This document shows, one piece after another, positions 52,858 through 61,107 of a stretch of DNA of 64,000 nucleotides; the first letter of the stretch is position 1, and every line of letters starts with the position of its first letter. The position numbers were made by a program, and so were the translations under genes. Under the pieces are notes generated by a model. The model did no database searches. It was not told where the DNA came from and saw only the letters and a program-made list of their open reading frames with translations. This DNA comes from CAVZTX01 sp963778375 (GTDB lineage Bacteria; Chloroflexota; Ktedonobacteria; Ktedonobacterales; Ktedonobacteraceae), in contig CAVZTX010000024.1 in assembly GCA_963778375.1 (NCBI GenBank), positions 62,001-126,000 on the forward strand, written 5' to 3'.

Positions 52858-55800
52858 CTAAGCCAGGCCATGATGTATAGTGAAGGCGACGGCTGCGGCG
52901 CGATTCTCGCTTCCCGTTTTGTTGAAGATATGGGTCAGATGATGCGCGACAGTTTTCTCACTCAGATCTAATTCGCTGGCAATCTCGCTGTTTGTCATTC
53001 CACGTGCAAGTAGGCGCAACACCTGCACCTGACGCGCAGTCAGTCCGGCGGGATAGGTGTGTGCAGGGGTCGCGGTTGGCGAAGTCAACGTGAGGGGAAG
53101 AGGCTCCTCACGCGCTTGATTGGAGAATGCTTGTTCTGGTGACATGGCGTGCCCCTTGCTCCTGGCGAGAGTAAAGTCGAGCTCACCCAGGTCAGCACGA
53201 ATAGCGGCGACTGTGCGCTCATAATTTCCCTGCTCAACGCGTGGGATGGGGAAGTTGATCGCTTCGCGCAGAGACTCTGCTGCCCCGAGAAGAAGGGCTG
53301 CCCACCAGAACTTTCCCTGCATCGAACCTACCTGTGCGATTCCTTCGAGGCAGGAGGCGATCAACGGCGAATGGTTCAATTCCCTGGCAATCGCCAGGCT
53401 CTCTTCGTAAAGAGAGAGCGCAGATGACTGCTCTCCTTCAGTGGCTCTCACCCGTGCCAGGATAGCAAGTGACTCGGCAAGGGCTTTGCGATGTCCCATC
53501 TCTCGATAGAGCAGGATGCTCTCCTCAGTTTGCAAACGAGCGGCAGGCAGGTCGCCCTGGTTGAGTGATAACTGTCCAGCGAGGGAGTAGGAGTTGGCTA
53601 TCCCTTCTTTCTCACCGAGGTCGGTGAAGAGTGACAGGCTCTCTTCCAGGAGTGAGTGTACTGCTGTCTGGTCGCCTTGTGATACAAAAAGTAACTGTGC
53701 CAGGTGCAGAAGGGAGATGGCAATGCCGCGTTTGTCTCCTAATTCCCGGTGAGCCGCCAGGCTCTCCTCATAGAGTGTATGCGCGCTGTCATATTTTCCT
53801 TCCTGTGCATCGAGCAATCCGAGGGTGTAGAGCGACCAGGCCACCCGCTCTTTGTCGTCCATTTCTCGAAAGAGCGCCAGAGCCTCTTGTGCCATAGAAC
53901 GTGCTGCGATACTATCCCCTTTCATCCAGGGAACGATACTCAACAAGTAGAGCGAGAGCGCGGTGCCCTGCTGGTCGCCTAGCTCGCGGAACAAAGCCAA
54001 ACTTTGACGGCAGTAGGTTTCGGTTCGATCGTAGTCATTCTGAGTAGAGGCCAGGGTTCCGGCTGCAATGAGCGCCTTTGCCCGCGCACGTAAGGAAACT
54101 TCGATACCTTCGCTTGCTGCCAGCGCTCGTGCCAGAAAGCTTTGCCCTTCATCCAGATGACCATGCATCTGCCAGAAGCGGCGTAATGCGCCACCCAGGC
54201 GCAGTGCCAGCTCCACTCGGCGGTCTGTATCATTCCCGTCCTGCTTGAGCGTCCAGTTCATTGCTGCCCGCAGGTTATCATGCTCGCCCTCCAATCGCTC
54301 CAACCATATGGTTTGGCGCAGACCTCCAAGCTCTCGTTCTGATTCCTCAGCAAGGGCAACGTAATAGGAGGCGTGGGCGTATCTTACCGACTGCTCTTCC
54401 CCGCTCGTGTCCAGCATCTCCGCAGCATATTCGCGGATTGTTTCTAACATCATTACGCGTGGTTCATCGCCCTGCCCGGTTTGAAGCAGCAGGCTTTTGT
54501 CGATAAGTGAGGTCACTGTGTCCAGTACCAGGTTGCTTCTATCGGGATGCGAGGCGTAAAGGGCTTCAATCGCCTCGAGAGTACAACCGCTGATAAAGAC
54601 AGAGATGCGGCGAAAGAGTAGTTGCTCTACCGTATTTAACAGGTGATAGCTCCAGGCAATAGTGTTACGCAGCGTCAACTGACGTTCAGGAACGTTTTGG
54701 GTTCCACCGGTTAATATTGCTAACGGATGACTCATGCGTTGCAGTAGCGCCTGCGGGGAGAACAGTTTAATGCGTGCGGCAGCCAGCTCTATGGCAAGGG
54801 GTAAGCCGTCCAACCGTCGGCAAATGGCGAGAATTGTTTGCATTGCGGTAGCCGTGACATCAAAATCAGGTTTGATGGCTAGCGCTCTCTGCAAGAAGAG
54901 CGAGATAGCGGGATAGTGCGCGAGTTCTTCGACAGACAGTTGGGATGATGCTTCGGGTAGCGCCAGAGGGGGGACCGGAAATTCATGCTCCCCCTGAATG
55001 TGAAGCGCTGCACGACTGGTGACCAGTATTTTCAACTGCGGGCAGGTGGTAAGGAGTTCTGCGAGAGCCGATGCTGCCTCGACCACCTGCTCAAAGTTGT
55101 CGAGTAGCAGCAAGCAGTATTTCTCGTGCAGGGAGGTTTTCAAATAATCCAGGTGTTCGGCAACCAGGTGCTGTCCATGGTTCATGCCAAGTTCGTGAGC
55201 GATAGTAGGAATGACCATGCTGGGATCGATGATCGAGGCCAGGGGAATAAAAAAAACACCATCCTTGAAGGCAGGTTGTAATTTGGAGGTTACGGTAAGG
55301 CCTAATCTGGTTTTACCGATGCCTCCCGTGCCAGTGAGCGTGACGAGGCGGACTTCTTGGCGCTGCAAAAGAGCACATACAGCCGACATCTCTAGATCGC
55401 GCCCAATCAAGGAGGTTAGTGGAGCAGGGAGATTGCTAAAGGAGGCAGCATGAGTTTGCAGAGGAAGTGTCTGCTCGGGTGATGCTTCCCCGGCGGCATC
55501 CTCCAGAGCTTGCGCAAAATCCCGGATACGCTCGTAGCGCTGATGAGGGTTCTTCGCCAATGCCTTCACGATGACTTGCTCAACAGCGGAGGAAAGTGTT
55601 GTAACCCGTTCACGTAATGAAGGGGGAGGAGCGAGGGTGTGTTTGATAGCGATTTCCGGCAAGGTTCCGCTAAATGGACGCTCTCCGCTCAGCCATTCGT
55701 AAGTTACGATGCCCAGCGAGTACTGATCACTAGCCGGTACAGGATGCGCCCGCAATTGCTCCGGTGACATGTAAGCGATGGTTCCGGCCGTATCTGGGAT

Positions 55801-56304
55801 TGGAGAAGAGCTTGTGCTTACAACCATCAGAGCAATGCCAAAGTCGCTTAGCAGAACTTCATCGTTGCGATCCAATAACATGTTCTCTGGTTTGATATCG
55901 CGATGGACCAATTGCTGGTCATGCGCGTATTGCAAGGCATCGGCCACCTGCCGCACATAGGTAAGCACGGTCGGGAGCGGGAGACGCGATCCGGGTGGAT
56001 GGCGCTGGCGCAAGTTGCCGTTGAGCGCAAAGCCCATCACGAGGAAAGGGGTTGCACCATCAACACCATAGTCCAGTACTTGCACAATATGGGGATGGCG
56101 TAAATGAGCAATGAGGCGGGCTTCGTTACTGAAATTTTCCAGGTCGTTGTCCGTCAGTTGTCCGTGCAGTACTTTAATAGCAGCCAGGGTTTGCAGATGA
56201 ACATGTTGTCCCAGGTAGACGTCAGCGAAGTTGCCCCGCCCCAAGAGGCGGATGAGTTGGTAATTGCCTAGTTGCTGTCCTTCGCGTTCTCCCTCAATCC
56301 TCAT
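52858..56304 (-). CDS. Ser/Thr kinase-ATPase-TPR-LuxR HTH regulator
   Basis: 1148 aa with four parts: a Hanks-type kinase (GRGNFADVYLG, AAIKVLHG lysine ~43, HRDIKPENMLL, DFGIAL, GTIAYMSPEQLR; residues ~15-275), a STAND ATPase (LTSLIGRDLEM, LTGTGGIGKTRLG ~320-332, LLLLDNFEQVV), ~12 TPR units (~650-1030), and a C-terminal LuxR HTH (LTARQVQVLRLLARGMTNSEIASELDLSEKTVAHHL, ~1083-1118). All kinase catalytic residues are present. So one chain could sense, phosphorylate, hydrolyse ATP and bind DNA. Single gene, opposite in role to the PP2C at 39.6 kb. Confidence 0.92.
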   Translation of the reverse strand: MRIEGEREGQQLGNYQLIRLLGRGNFADVYLGQHVHLQTLAAIKVLHGQLTDNDLENFSNEARLIAHLRHPHIVQVLDYGVDGATPFLVMGFALNGNLRQRHPPGSRLPLPTVLTYVRQVADALQYAHDQQLVHRDIKPENMLLDRNDEVLLSDFGIALMVVSTSSSPIPDTAGTIAYMSPEQLRAHPVPASDQYSLGIVTYEWLSGERPFSGTLPEIAIKHTLAPPPSLRERVTTLSSAVEQVIVKALAKNPHQRYERIRDFAQALEDAAGEASPEQTLPLQTHAASFSNLPAPLTSLIGRDLEMSAVCALLQRQEVRLVTLTGTGGIGKTRLGLTVTSKLQPAFKDGVFFIPLASIIDPSMVIPTIAHELGMNHGQHLVAEHLDYLKTSLHEKYCLLLLDNFEQVVEAASALAELLTTCPQLKILVTSRAALHIQGEHEFPVPPLALPEASSQLSVEELAHYPAISLFLQRALAIKPDFDVTATAMQTILAICRRLDGLPLAIELAAARIKLFSPQALLQRMSHPLAILTGGTQNVPERQLTLRNTIAWSYHLLNTVEQLLFRRISVFISGCTLEAIEALYASHPDRSNLVLDTVTSLIDKSLLLQTGQGDEPRVMMLETIREYAAEMLDTSGEEQSVRYAHASYYVALAEESERELGGLRQTIWLERLEGEHDNLRAAMNWTLKQDGNDTDRRVELALRLGGALRRFWQMHGHLDEGQSFLARALAASEGIEVSLRARAKALIAAGTLASTQNDYDRTETYCRQSLALFRELGDQQGTALSLYLLSIVPWMKGDSIAARSMAQEALALFREMDDKERVAWSLYTLGLLDAQEGKYDSAHTLYEESLAAHRELGDKRGIAISLLHLAQLLFVSQGDQTAVHSLLEESLSLFTDLGEKEGIANSYSLAGQLSLNQGDLPAARLQTEESILLYREMGHRKALAESLAILARVRATEGEQSSALSLYEESLAIARELNHSPLIASCLEGIAQVGSMQGKFWWAALLLGAAESLREAINFPIPRVEQGNYERTVAAIRADLGELDFTLARSKGHAMSPEQAFSNQAREEPLPLTLTSPTATPAHTYPAGLTARQVQVLRLLARGMTNSEIASELDLSEKTVAHHLTHIFNKTGSENRAAAVAFTIHHGLA

Positions 56305-56502
56305 GATTGCACCTCCTCAAGGGTGCTATTTTGTTTTTTATCCTATACTAGCTCCTCCATTATAGTTGAATTTGGCGGACACATCAATATTTTACGGGCC
56401 TAACTGTGCATGGTTCTTTCTTCCTTCATTTTATATTTGACGCCTAAACAACATTGCTATACATTTCAAATTTAAAGTTCCCAGTCAGTCCTGTAATGTA
56501 AC

Positions 56503-56724
56503 TTATGGGTGATCTTCAAGCATAGTGGGTGATTTTTGCTCGAACTGTCTCAACTTCGCACTGAGCCAAAGTAGCAGCCCGGCGAGCTTCCCGGCGACAC
56601 GTCTGCTTACTCTTTCACGATGGTAGGGGAGTTGCGCCAGTAAGCGCTCTCTTTCTGCCTCTCGTAGAAGATCCTGGCGATGCACTTCATATGCCTTCTC
56701 AATCAAGTAAAAGTTAGGACCCAT
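56503..56724 (-). CDS. small conserved-type hypothetical protein
   Basis: A 73-aa basic protein (MGPNFYLIEKAYEVHRQDLLREAERERLLAQL…) with a long amphipathic helix (residues ~6-35) and a hydrophobic stretch VAGKLAGLLLWLSAKL (~43-58). AAGGAGACAATACA precedes the ATG. Similar proteins are frequent in Chloroflexota next to promoter-proximal regulators, to my recollection; function unknown. The shared promoter motif E0 (56894-56924) lies 170 bases upstream. Confidence 0.65.
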   Translation of the reverse strand: MGPNFYLIEKAYEVHRQDLLREAERERLLAQLPYHRERVSRRVAGKLAGLLLWLSAKLRQFEQKSPTMLEDHP

Positions 56725-56893
56725 TGTATTGTCTCCTTACTGAGTACCTTTTATAAGGTTCTACTTCATTCATATAGTTTCTATATAAAAGTTGGAAGTA
56801 TCCTTCCTATCTCTGAACGGCTGACTGCCGTTCAAGTAGGAATTTCTGTTCCCGCTAGTAGCATAGCTGGAGAGAGGCATGAAATGAATAGCA

Positions 56894-56924
56894 CTGCTAT
56901 ATCATGTTGATATCGCGAATGATA
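56894..56924 (-). promoter_or_regulatory. shared promoter/operator motif E0
   Basis: Read on the minus strand: TATCAT-TC-GCGATA, 5 bases, ATGATATA, then GTGCTATTC. This matches E2 and E3 in order and spacing (11 bases from the second half-site to the RTGATATA box). TGATATAGC is a plausible extended -10. It precedes the 56503-56724 gene. Confidence 0.6.
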
Positions 56925-56985
56925 GGTGCATACTACTCACTCAAGCAAATTTCTTATCACTATGAGCAAACACAAAGAGCGTAAC

Positions 56986-57103
56986 ATGGTCAAGAAAGCA
57001 GCCTATATCACCTGCCAAGAGAGCCTGGAGATAAGGAAAGAGATGGGTAACAAGTTGGACATATTACCTTTTCACTGGAGGGATTGGCAGTTCATGAAGA
57101 ACT
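56986..57103 (+). pseudogene. remnant of an XRE-regulator 5' end
   Basis: ATG 56986 opens with MVKKAAY, identical to the start of the XRE-ATPase-TPR protein (51976, minus) at 17 of 18 bases, then EIRKEMGN aligns weakly with its ARKERGW before a stop. It looks like the abandoned 5' end of a paralogue. Confidence 0.4.
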
Positions 57104-57132
57104 AGATTCGAGGGCCAGCGGTATGAGCATAT

Positions 57133-57182
57133 CATACTTGATCAAGACCTGAGATACGTATTTTTGCACTCAACCTTTGTAG
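57133..57182 (+). repeat. 50-bp inverted repeat, left copy
   Basis: 45 of 50 bases match the reverse complement of 60876-60925. It starts CATACTTGATCAAGA and ends GCACTCAACCTTTGTAG. In one frame both copies read LDQDL…FLHSTFV. Confidence 0.75.
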
Positions 57183-57284
57183 AAAAACAAGATGTTTGAG
57201 AGAGAAAGCATAATGAGCAAGACTAGCATCCTGCGAGATACCTACACCTGCTTTGTGGAAACAACTCATCGATGAAACTCCGTC

Positions 57285-58391
57285 TTACACGACTATTACG
57301 CTCACACGCTGGATCGCATTGTTACCCATGCCGCGGGCGGTCCAATACTGATCCAGTGGCTGAAGAGTGCCTACACTATCCTGTGCCCGACAACAAAGCT
57401 CATAGGCCCCCGGAGTCAAGGCCTCCCAGCGATAGGACCAGCTCTGCCAGCTATAGGCATTGTGTGGCTCTCCTATCTCCGCCGGAGCCCAGGTGTCACC
57501 ACCGTCACAACTCACCTCGACCCGCGTAATGGGGGGGTGCCCAGACCAGGCTCGCCCCCGCAATTCCACTGACCCCCGCTGGACCACCCGCGTGCGGGTC
57601 AGGAAGTCTGGGATTCCGGGTGGGATGAGCAAGGAGTTGACGTGCATCAAGGTGACAGGCTCGCCCGGCTCAGCGCGCGTTTGACTGTATCGGTAGGCCA
57701 CAGCCTGCTGGTATCCGTCGAAGGGGACTCTCAGGGCGGTGATTGTACGTAGCCACTTGACATGCGCCATACCATACCATCCTGGCACGATGACTCGCAC
57801 AGGAGATCCATGCTGTGGCTCAAGTAGTGCCCCATTCATTGCCCACGCCAGTAGGAGGTCATCCTGTTGAGCTACACGCAAGGGAATGCTGCGCTGGTAG
57901 TGTTGATCCACGCCCCCCTCAATCCCATGATCAAGGCCGGTGAAGAGGATCTCGGTCACGTCTTCGCCCACGCCCACCTCCTTCAGTAGAAGGTGGAGTG
58001 GAGTACCTGTCCATTCGGCTGTGCCCACTGCTCCGGTCAACCACGGTTGACTAATTGGACGAGGATGCAGCAGAGCGCGTCCATCGCCAGCGCATTCCAG
58101 CGTGACGCGCAGGGTCTGCTGGGGGCGCTGTTGCAACTCCTGCAAGGTCAGAGACAAGTGCCGTTGCACCTGTCCATCCACCTCGAGACGCCAAGCAGTC
58201 CCATCCACGATGGGGATGTCGTAGTGGACGAGCGTATAGTGCATACCTGTAGGGGTGACATCGTAGTGAAGGCCCTCCAGGGGTTGCGCTTTGTTGCGCA
58301 AGGCCAGCTGCAACTCTTCCACATGGATCTTCTGGTCTGACTCGAGGCCACTTCCATTACCCACGGTGGGAAGAATCGATTCGCTCAACAT
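57285..58391 (-). CDS. sulfite oxidase-family molybdopterin enzyme
   Basis: 368 aa with the sulfite oxidase Mo-domain: GMHYTLVHYDIPIVDG, the Mo-ligating Cys100 in LECAGDGR, the substrate-side GIEGGVDQHYQRSIPL region and the C-terminal dimerisation (Ig-like) domain (ITRVEVSCDGGDTWAPAEIG). No Tat signal and no heme domain, so a cytoplasmic sulfite dehydrogenase-like enzyme. With the sulfurtransferase at 61108 it suggests sulfur-oxide handling. Cotranscribed with the two upstream genes if the 81- and 90-base gaps are transcribed through. Confidence 0.92.
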   Translation of the reverse strand: MLSESILPTVGNGSGLESDQKIHVEELQLALRNKAQPLEGLHYDVTPTGMHYTLVHYDIPIVDGTAWRLEVDGQVQRHLSLTLQELQQRPQQTLRVTLECAGDGRALLHPRPISQPWLTGAVGTAEWTGTPLHLLLKEVGVGEDVTEILFTGLDHGIEGGVDQHYQRSIPLRVAQQDDLLLAWAMNGALLEPQHGSPVRVIVPGWYGMAHVKWLRTITALRVPFDGYQQAVAYRYSQTRAEPGEPVTLMHVNSLLIPPGIPDFLTRTRVVQRGSVELRGRAWSGHPPITRVEVSCDGGDTWAPAEIGEPHNAYSWQSWSYRWEALTPGAYELCCRAQDSVGTLQPLDQYWTARGMGNNAIQRVSVIVV

Positions 58392-58472
58392 AATGGTATC
58401 CTCTTTCTGCTCATGAGAATCCAGGCATAAATTGAGGCACCCGGCGTGCCAGGGGCATCGCCGGGTGCCTCA

Positions 58473-58877
58473 CTAAATCTGGTGCCTGTAGACCAATGCG
58501 GTACCCTCGAGGCATACGACGCCAACTTGATTGGTGATTATGGTGCGGAGTTCTACGATGGGCTTATCCTCGCGCATGGAGAGGACTTCGACCTCCCCTG
58601 TGATGGTATCACCAATATACACCGCATTGCGGAAGTTCCAATTTACGTTCAGAAAGACGCTGCCTGGGCCAGGAAGCTGATGTGCGACAATGGCGTTGAA
58701 TATGCCCGTAATCACGCCACCCTGTACAATCGGCGCAGGAAATCCTAGGCGGGCAGCCAGGGCTTCATCGTAATGGAGTGCCTGCCGATCGCCGGTTAAT
58801 TCGCTGAAAAGTTCAACGTCACGCCGTTCCAACTGTTTCTGTCGTGAGGCTCGCTGCCCAACCTTTATGCTCTCCAT
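58473..58877 (-). CDS. MaoC-like hot-dog dehydratase
   Basis: 134-aa (R)-hydratase/MaoC domain protein: FSELTGDRQALHYDEALAAR (D/H catalytic pair), FPAPIVQGGV and GPGSVFLNVNWNFRNAVYIGDTI. The family hydrates enoyl-CoA or related thioesters. Why it lies between the sulfite oxidase and DUF4242 genes is not obvious. Confidence 0.9.
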   Translation of the reverse strand: MESIKVGQRASRQKQLERRDVELFSELTGDRQALHYDEALAARLGFPAPIVQGGVITGIFNAIVAHQLPGPGSVFLNVNWNFRNAVYIGDTITGEVEVLSMREDKPIVELRTIITNQVGVVCLEGTALVYRHQI

Positions 58878-58967
58878 TTAGCCCTTCTTGTGTGTTGATG
58901 GACTTTTCGCTCTTTCTCATTCCACACAGGGTGAGGCAAAGCGAAATTATATGAGACCTGGGAAGTG

Positions 58968-59219
58968 TTAGATGCCTTCCTGAACCTCAATGATTTCGTC
59001 GGCTTCCAGGCCGTGGGCTTCTCGGTGGACCCTTGCTGCCGCCTCCTCGCTGGGAGCTTCGACGAGACAGAACACCTTACCGCTGCCCTCATCAAACCAA
59101 TACTTCAGGTACTTGACGCCGTACTTTTCCTGTGTCTGTACATCTGCCTCATGGGCGTGCTTGACTGCATCTTCGGTCAGCCCCTCGACTTTGTGATGGA
59201 TGTCCATATAAAGTGGCAT
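58968..59219 (-). CDS. DUF4242 family (SCO4226-like nickel-binding) protein
   Basis: 83-aa ferredoxin-like protein: MPLYMDIHHKVEGLTEDAV, HEADVQTQEKYGVKYLKYWFDEGSGKVFCLVEAPS and HREAHGLEADEI. The matching SCO4226 from Streptomyces binds nickel in its dimer; here the His-rich N-terminus (DIHH) is kept. First gene after motif E1. Confidence 0.88.
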   Translation of the reverse strand: MPLYMDIHHKVEGLTEDAVKHAHEADVQTQEKYGVKYLKYWFDEGSGKVFCLVEAPSEEAAARVHREAHGLEADEIIEVQEGI

Positions 59220-59368
59220 TGCATATCTCCTTTAGTGAGTGTAACAATAATCAGTCGTTCCTCACGAGAGGTCACCTCCTCCTGTCCTCCACAGTAAAAG
59301 TGGAGGTGCTTGCGTTATCTCTCATGCACTGAGAGAGTGAGGCGGGAAAGAGAACCTCTTGTTCATGT

Positions 59369-59464
59369 CTATAGGGTACCTGAGCGAGAAGGCACAAACA
59401 ATATCACCGATATATCATGCGTGATACCTGGACACATGTGATATAACACGATATACATTTTCAT
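59369..59464 (-). CDS. possible 31-aa leader or small peptide
   Basis: ATG 59464 follows GGACGAAAGGAGACCCCG, a very good ribosome site. The product MKMYIVLYHMCPGITHDISV… is hydrophobic. The frame overlaps motif E1, so either the peptide or the motif may be accidental; transcription of the peptide would have to start further right than E1. Confidence 0.3.
   Translation of the reverse strand: MKMYIVLYHMCPGITHDISVILFVPSRSGTL
59405..59445 (-). promoter_or_regulatory. shared promoter/operator motif E1
   Basis: On the minus strand: TATCAC…TATCACGC then ATGATATATC-GGTGATATT, aligning with E3's GTGATATATC-CGTGCTATT. On the + strand TATCATGCGTGATA lies at 59413-59426. The upstream half-sites are spaced six bases wider than in E0, E2 and E3. 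It lies ~186 bases before the DUF4242 gene. Confidence 0.5.
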
Positions 59465-59551
59465 CGGGGTCTCCTTTCGTCCCTTTGGCAAAGAAAGTAT
59501 CCGCTCCACTTTCATTTTTTCAGATCATCCTTCTCCAAGAGTAGTTTTCTC

Positions 59552-60116
59552 TCAAGCCGAAGCTTCTCTGGCCTGGATAGTTGCCAGCGCTTCCACCGGC
59601 TTTGTGAGTTCGAGGTCAATGACCAAGGTGATCTCGTCACTGGCGGTCAGGCCACCTCCCGCCAATACCATATTCCACTTCATGCCCCACTCTTTGCGGT
59701 TCACCTTGCCACGTAGACTGAATCCGGCGCTGTAGGTGTTCCAGGGAGTCTGGCTCACTCCGCTGTATTCTCCATCCAATACCACTTCTCGCGTGATGTT
59801 GCGAATGGTCAGGTCACCAATGAGTTGCCCGTGTTGCGCATCTTGCATGATCACGCGCTTGCTCTTAAAGATGATGTACGGATAGCGCACTACATCGAAG
59901 AAATCTGCCGAGCGAAAGTGTTCATCTCGCTGGGCATTGCGAGTATTCACACTGGCCGCTTCTATCTGAATATCTGTCTTTCGAGCGGATAATGTCCTGC
60001 TCATTGAATTCCACGGTACCGCTAAATTGCTCAAATTCGCCCCGGACTGTCGCCACCATTAGATGCCGACCCGTAAAACCGATGTAGGTATGTCCAGGAT
60101 CAAGTTGCCAACTCAT
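59552..60116 (-). CDS. YceI family protein, split by a frameshift
   Basis: YceI lipocalin-like proteins bind polyisoprenoid or amide lipids. The N-terminal part (60116 onwards) reads MSWQLDPGHTYIGFTGRH…GTVEFNEQD; the rest, DIQIEAASVNTRNAQRDEHF and LRGKVNRKEWGMKWN, is in the +1 frame from about 60005. One A too many in CGAAAG near 60005-60000 explains it; corrected length ~187 aa, normal. No signal peptide, as is common for the cytoplasmic group. Divergent from a MarR gene. Confidence 0.9.
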
Positions 60117-60199
60117 GCTTTGTCTCCTTTCGACTGCTTGCCGTCACACGCCTTGGCTGCAAGAGGACGTATGTCTGTCAATATCGTTGCTTTGCGTAT

Positions 60200-60215
60200 A
60201 GTTGCATATGCAACT
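60200..60215. promoter_or_regulatory. MarR-type operator between yceI-like and marR-like genes
   Basis: AGTTGCATATGCAACT is a perfect 16-bp palindrome in the divergent intergenic region, 84 bases before the yceI start and 78 before the marR start. Shape and place are those of a MarR autoregulatory site. Confidence 0.65.
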
Positions 60216-60292
60216 TATTATGAAGTATAGCAGCATGTTGTTGTCTTGTCAATGGTTACATTAACAACTTTTTTTATGCTATACTAAGCACT

Positions 60293-60751
60293 ATGAGCGA
60301 GGAATATCTTTCAGATCAACATCTTGCAGCTTGGCGCACCTTTCTCAAAGTGCATGCCATCATCATCGATCGCATAGATCACGATCTGGTGGCGGCAAAG
60401 CTGCCACCACTTTCAACCTATGATGTGCTCATCGAACTATATGAAGCGCCTGAGCATCGGTTGCGCATGCATGAGCTGGCCGAGCGTGTAGTCTTGAGCA
60501 GAAGTGGGTTAACACGCCTGGTTGATCGGCTCGAAGCAGAAGGGTTGTTGCTACGAGATCGCTCTGGAACGGACCGTCGGGGTGCGTATGCCGTGATTAC
60601 CGAGCAGGGCATTGCAGTTCTGCGGCAAATGTGGCCAACCTATGCCAGAGGTATTGCTGAGTACTTTGCTCAGTGGTTGACGCTCGAGGAAGCACGACTT
60701 CTGGAATCAGCGTATGGGCGTATCTTGGGGGCTGTTTCCAAGAAGGCTTAA
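60293..60751 (+). CDS. MarR family transcriptional regulator
   Basis: 152 aa: LSTYDVLIELYEAPEHRLRMHELAERVVLSRSGLTRLVDRLEAEGLLLRDRSGTDRRGAYAVIT is the winged-helix core. No cysteine at the OhrR position. Divergent from the YceI gene, which it likely represses through the palindrome at 60200. A TATACT hexamer lies at 60279-60284. Confidence 0.92.
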   Translation: MSEEYLSDQHLAAWRTFLKVHAIIIDRIDHDLVAAKLPPLSTYDVLIELYEAPEHRLRMHELAERVVLSRSGLTRLVDRLEAEGLLLRDRSGTDRRGAYAVITEQGIAVLRQMWPTYARGIAEYFAQWLTLEEARLLESAYGRILGAVSKKA

Positions 60752-60875
60752 ATGCGTGAGCGGCTCACCGGTACGCCCAGTTTCACCGACCCATCGTTTC
60801 GCTAGTTCTCTCCCTGACGCATATCTCCACCTTTGGCCTATTTCTGTGTCTATTCTGTGCAAACTCCGTCTTTAC

Positions 60876-60925
60876 CCACAAAGGTTGAGTGCAAAAATAC
60901 GAACTCCAGATCTTGATCAAGTATG
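60876..60925 (-). repeat. 50-bp inverted repeat, right copy
   Basis: Reverse complement matches 57133-57182 at 45 of 50 positions. It ends 6 bases before motif E2, in front of the sulfurtransferase gene. Confidence 0.75.
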
Positions 60926-60931
60926 TAAGCA

Positions 60932-60968
60932 TATCACGTGTGATAAGAGCGTGACATAATGGTGCTAT
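60932..60968 (+). promoter_or_regulatory. shared promoter/operator motif E2
   Basis: TATCAC-GT-GTGATA (60932-60945), 5 bases, GTGACATA, extended -10 TGACATAAT (60952-60960), then GTGCTATT at 60962. The start codon of the sulfurtransferase lies 146 bases after GTGCTAT. Confidence 0.65.
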
Positions 60969-61107
60969 TTATTTCAGGCCCTTCTCCAGCTATGATTCCA
61001 CAAAGGTGCAGCAATTGCTGATTCGTACTCCAGTGAGCTGTTCGAAGGTGGAGAGTTGTGGTAAGAAGCGGCACGCATGACACCGCTAATTTTAAGGTAA
61101 GGAGATC

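Larger units (their letters stand above)
56725..57284. other. gap with shared promoter motif, HTH remnant and repeat
   Basis: About 560 bases: regulatory motif E0 (56894-56924, minus direction), an XRE-like remnant (56986-57103, plus direction) and the left copy of a 50-bp inverted repeat (57133-57182). No complete gene. Confidence 0.6.
59220..59551. other. gap with motif E1 and hairpins
   Basis: 330 bases: CCTCCAC/GTGGAGG hairpin (about 59286-59314), CTCTCA/TGAGAG hairpin (near 59320-59336), regulatory motif E1 (59405-59445) and a 31-codon minus-strand frame (59369-59464) behind a strong ribosome site. Confidence 0.6.

Noticed and set aside
52665..52871. 68-codon minus-strand frame after the kinase gene
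   Set aside because: Starts inside the kinase's last codons without a ribosome site; composition looks random.
59286..59336. IS200/IS605 end in the hairpins before the DUF4242 gene
   Set aside because: Two short stems only; no transposase, no guide-like repeat and no partner end found.
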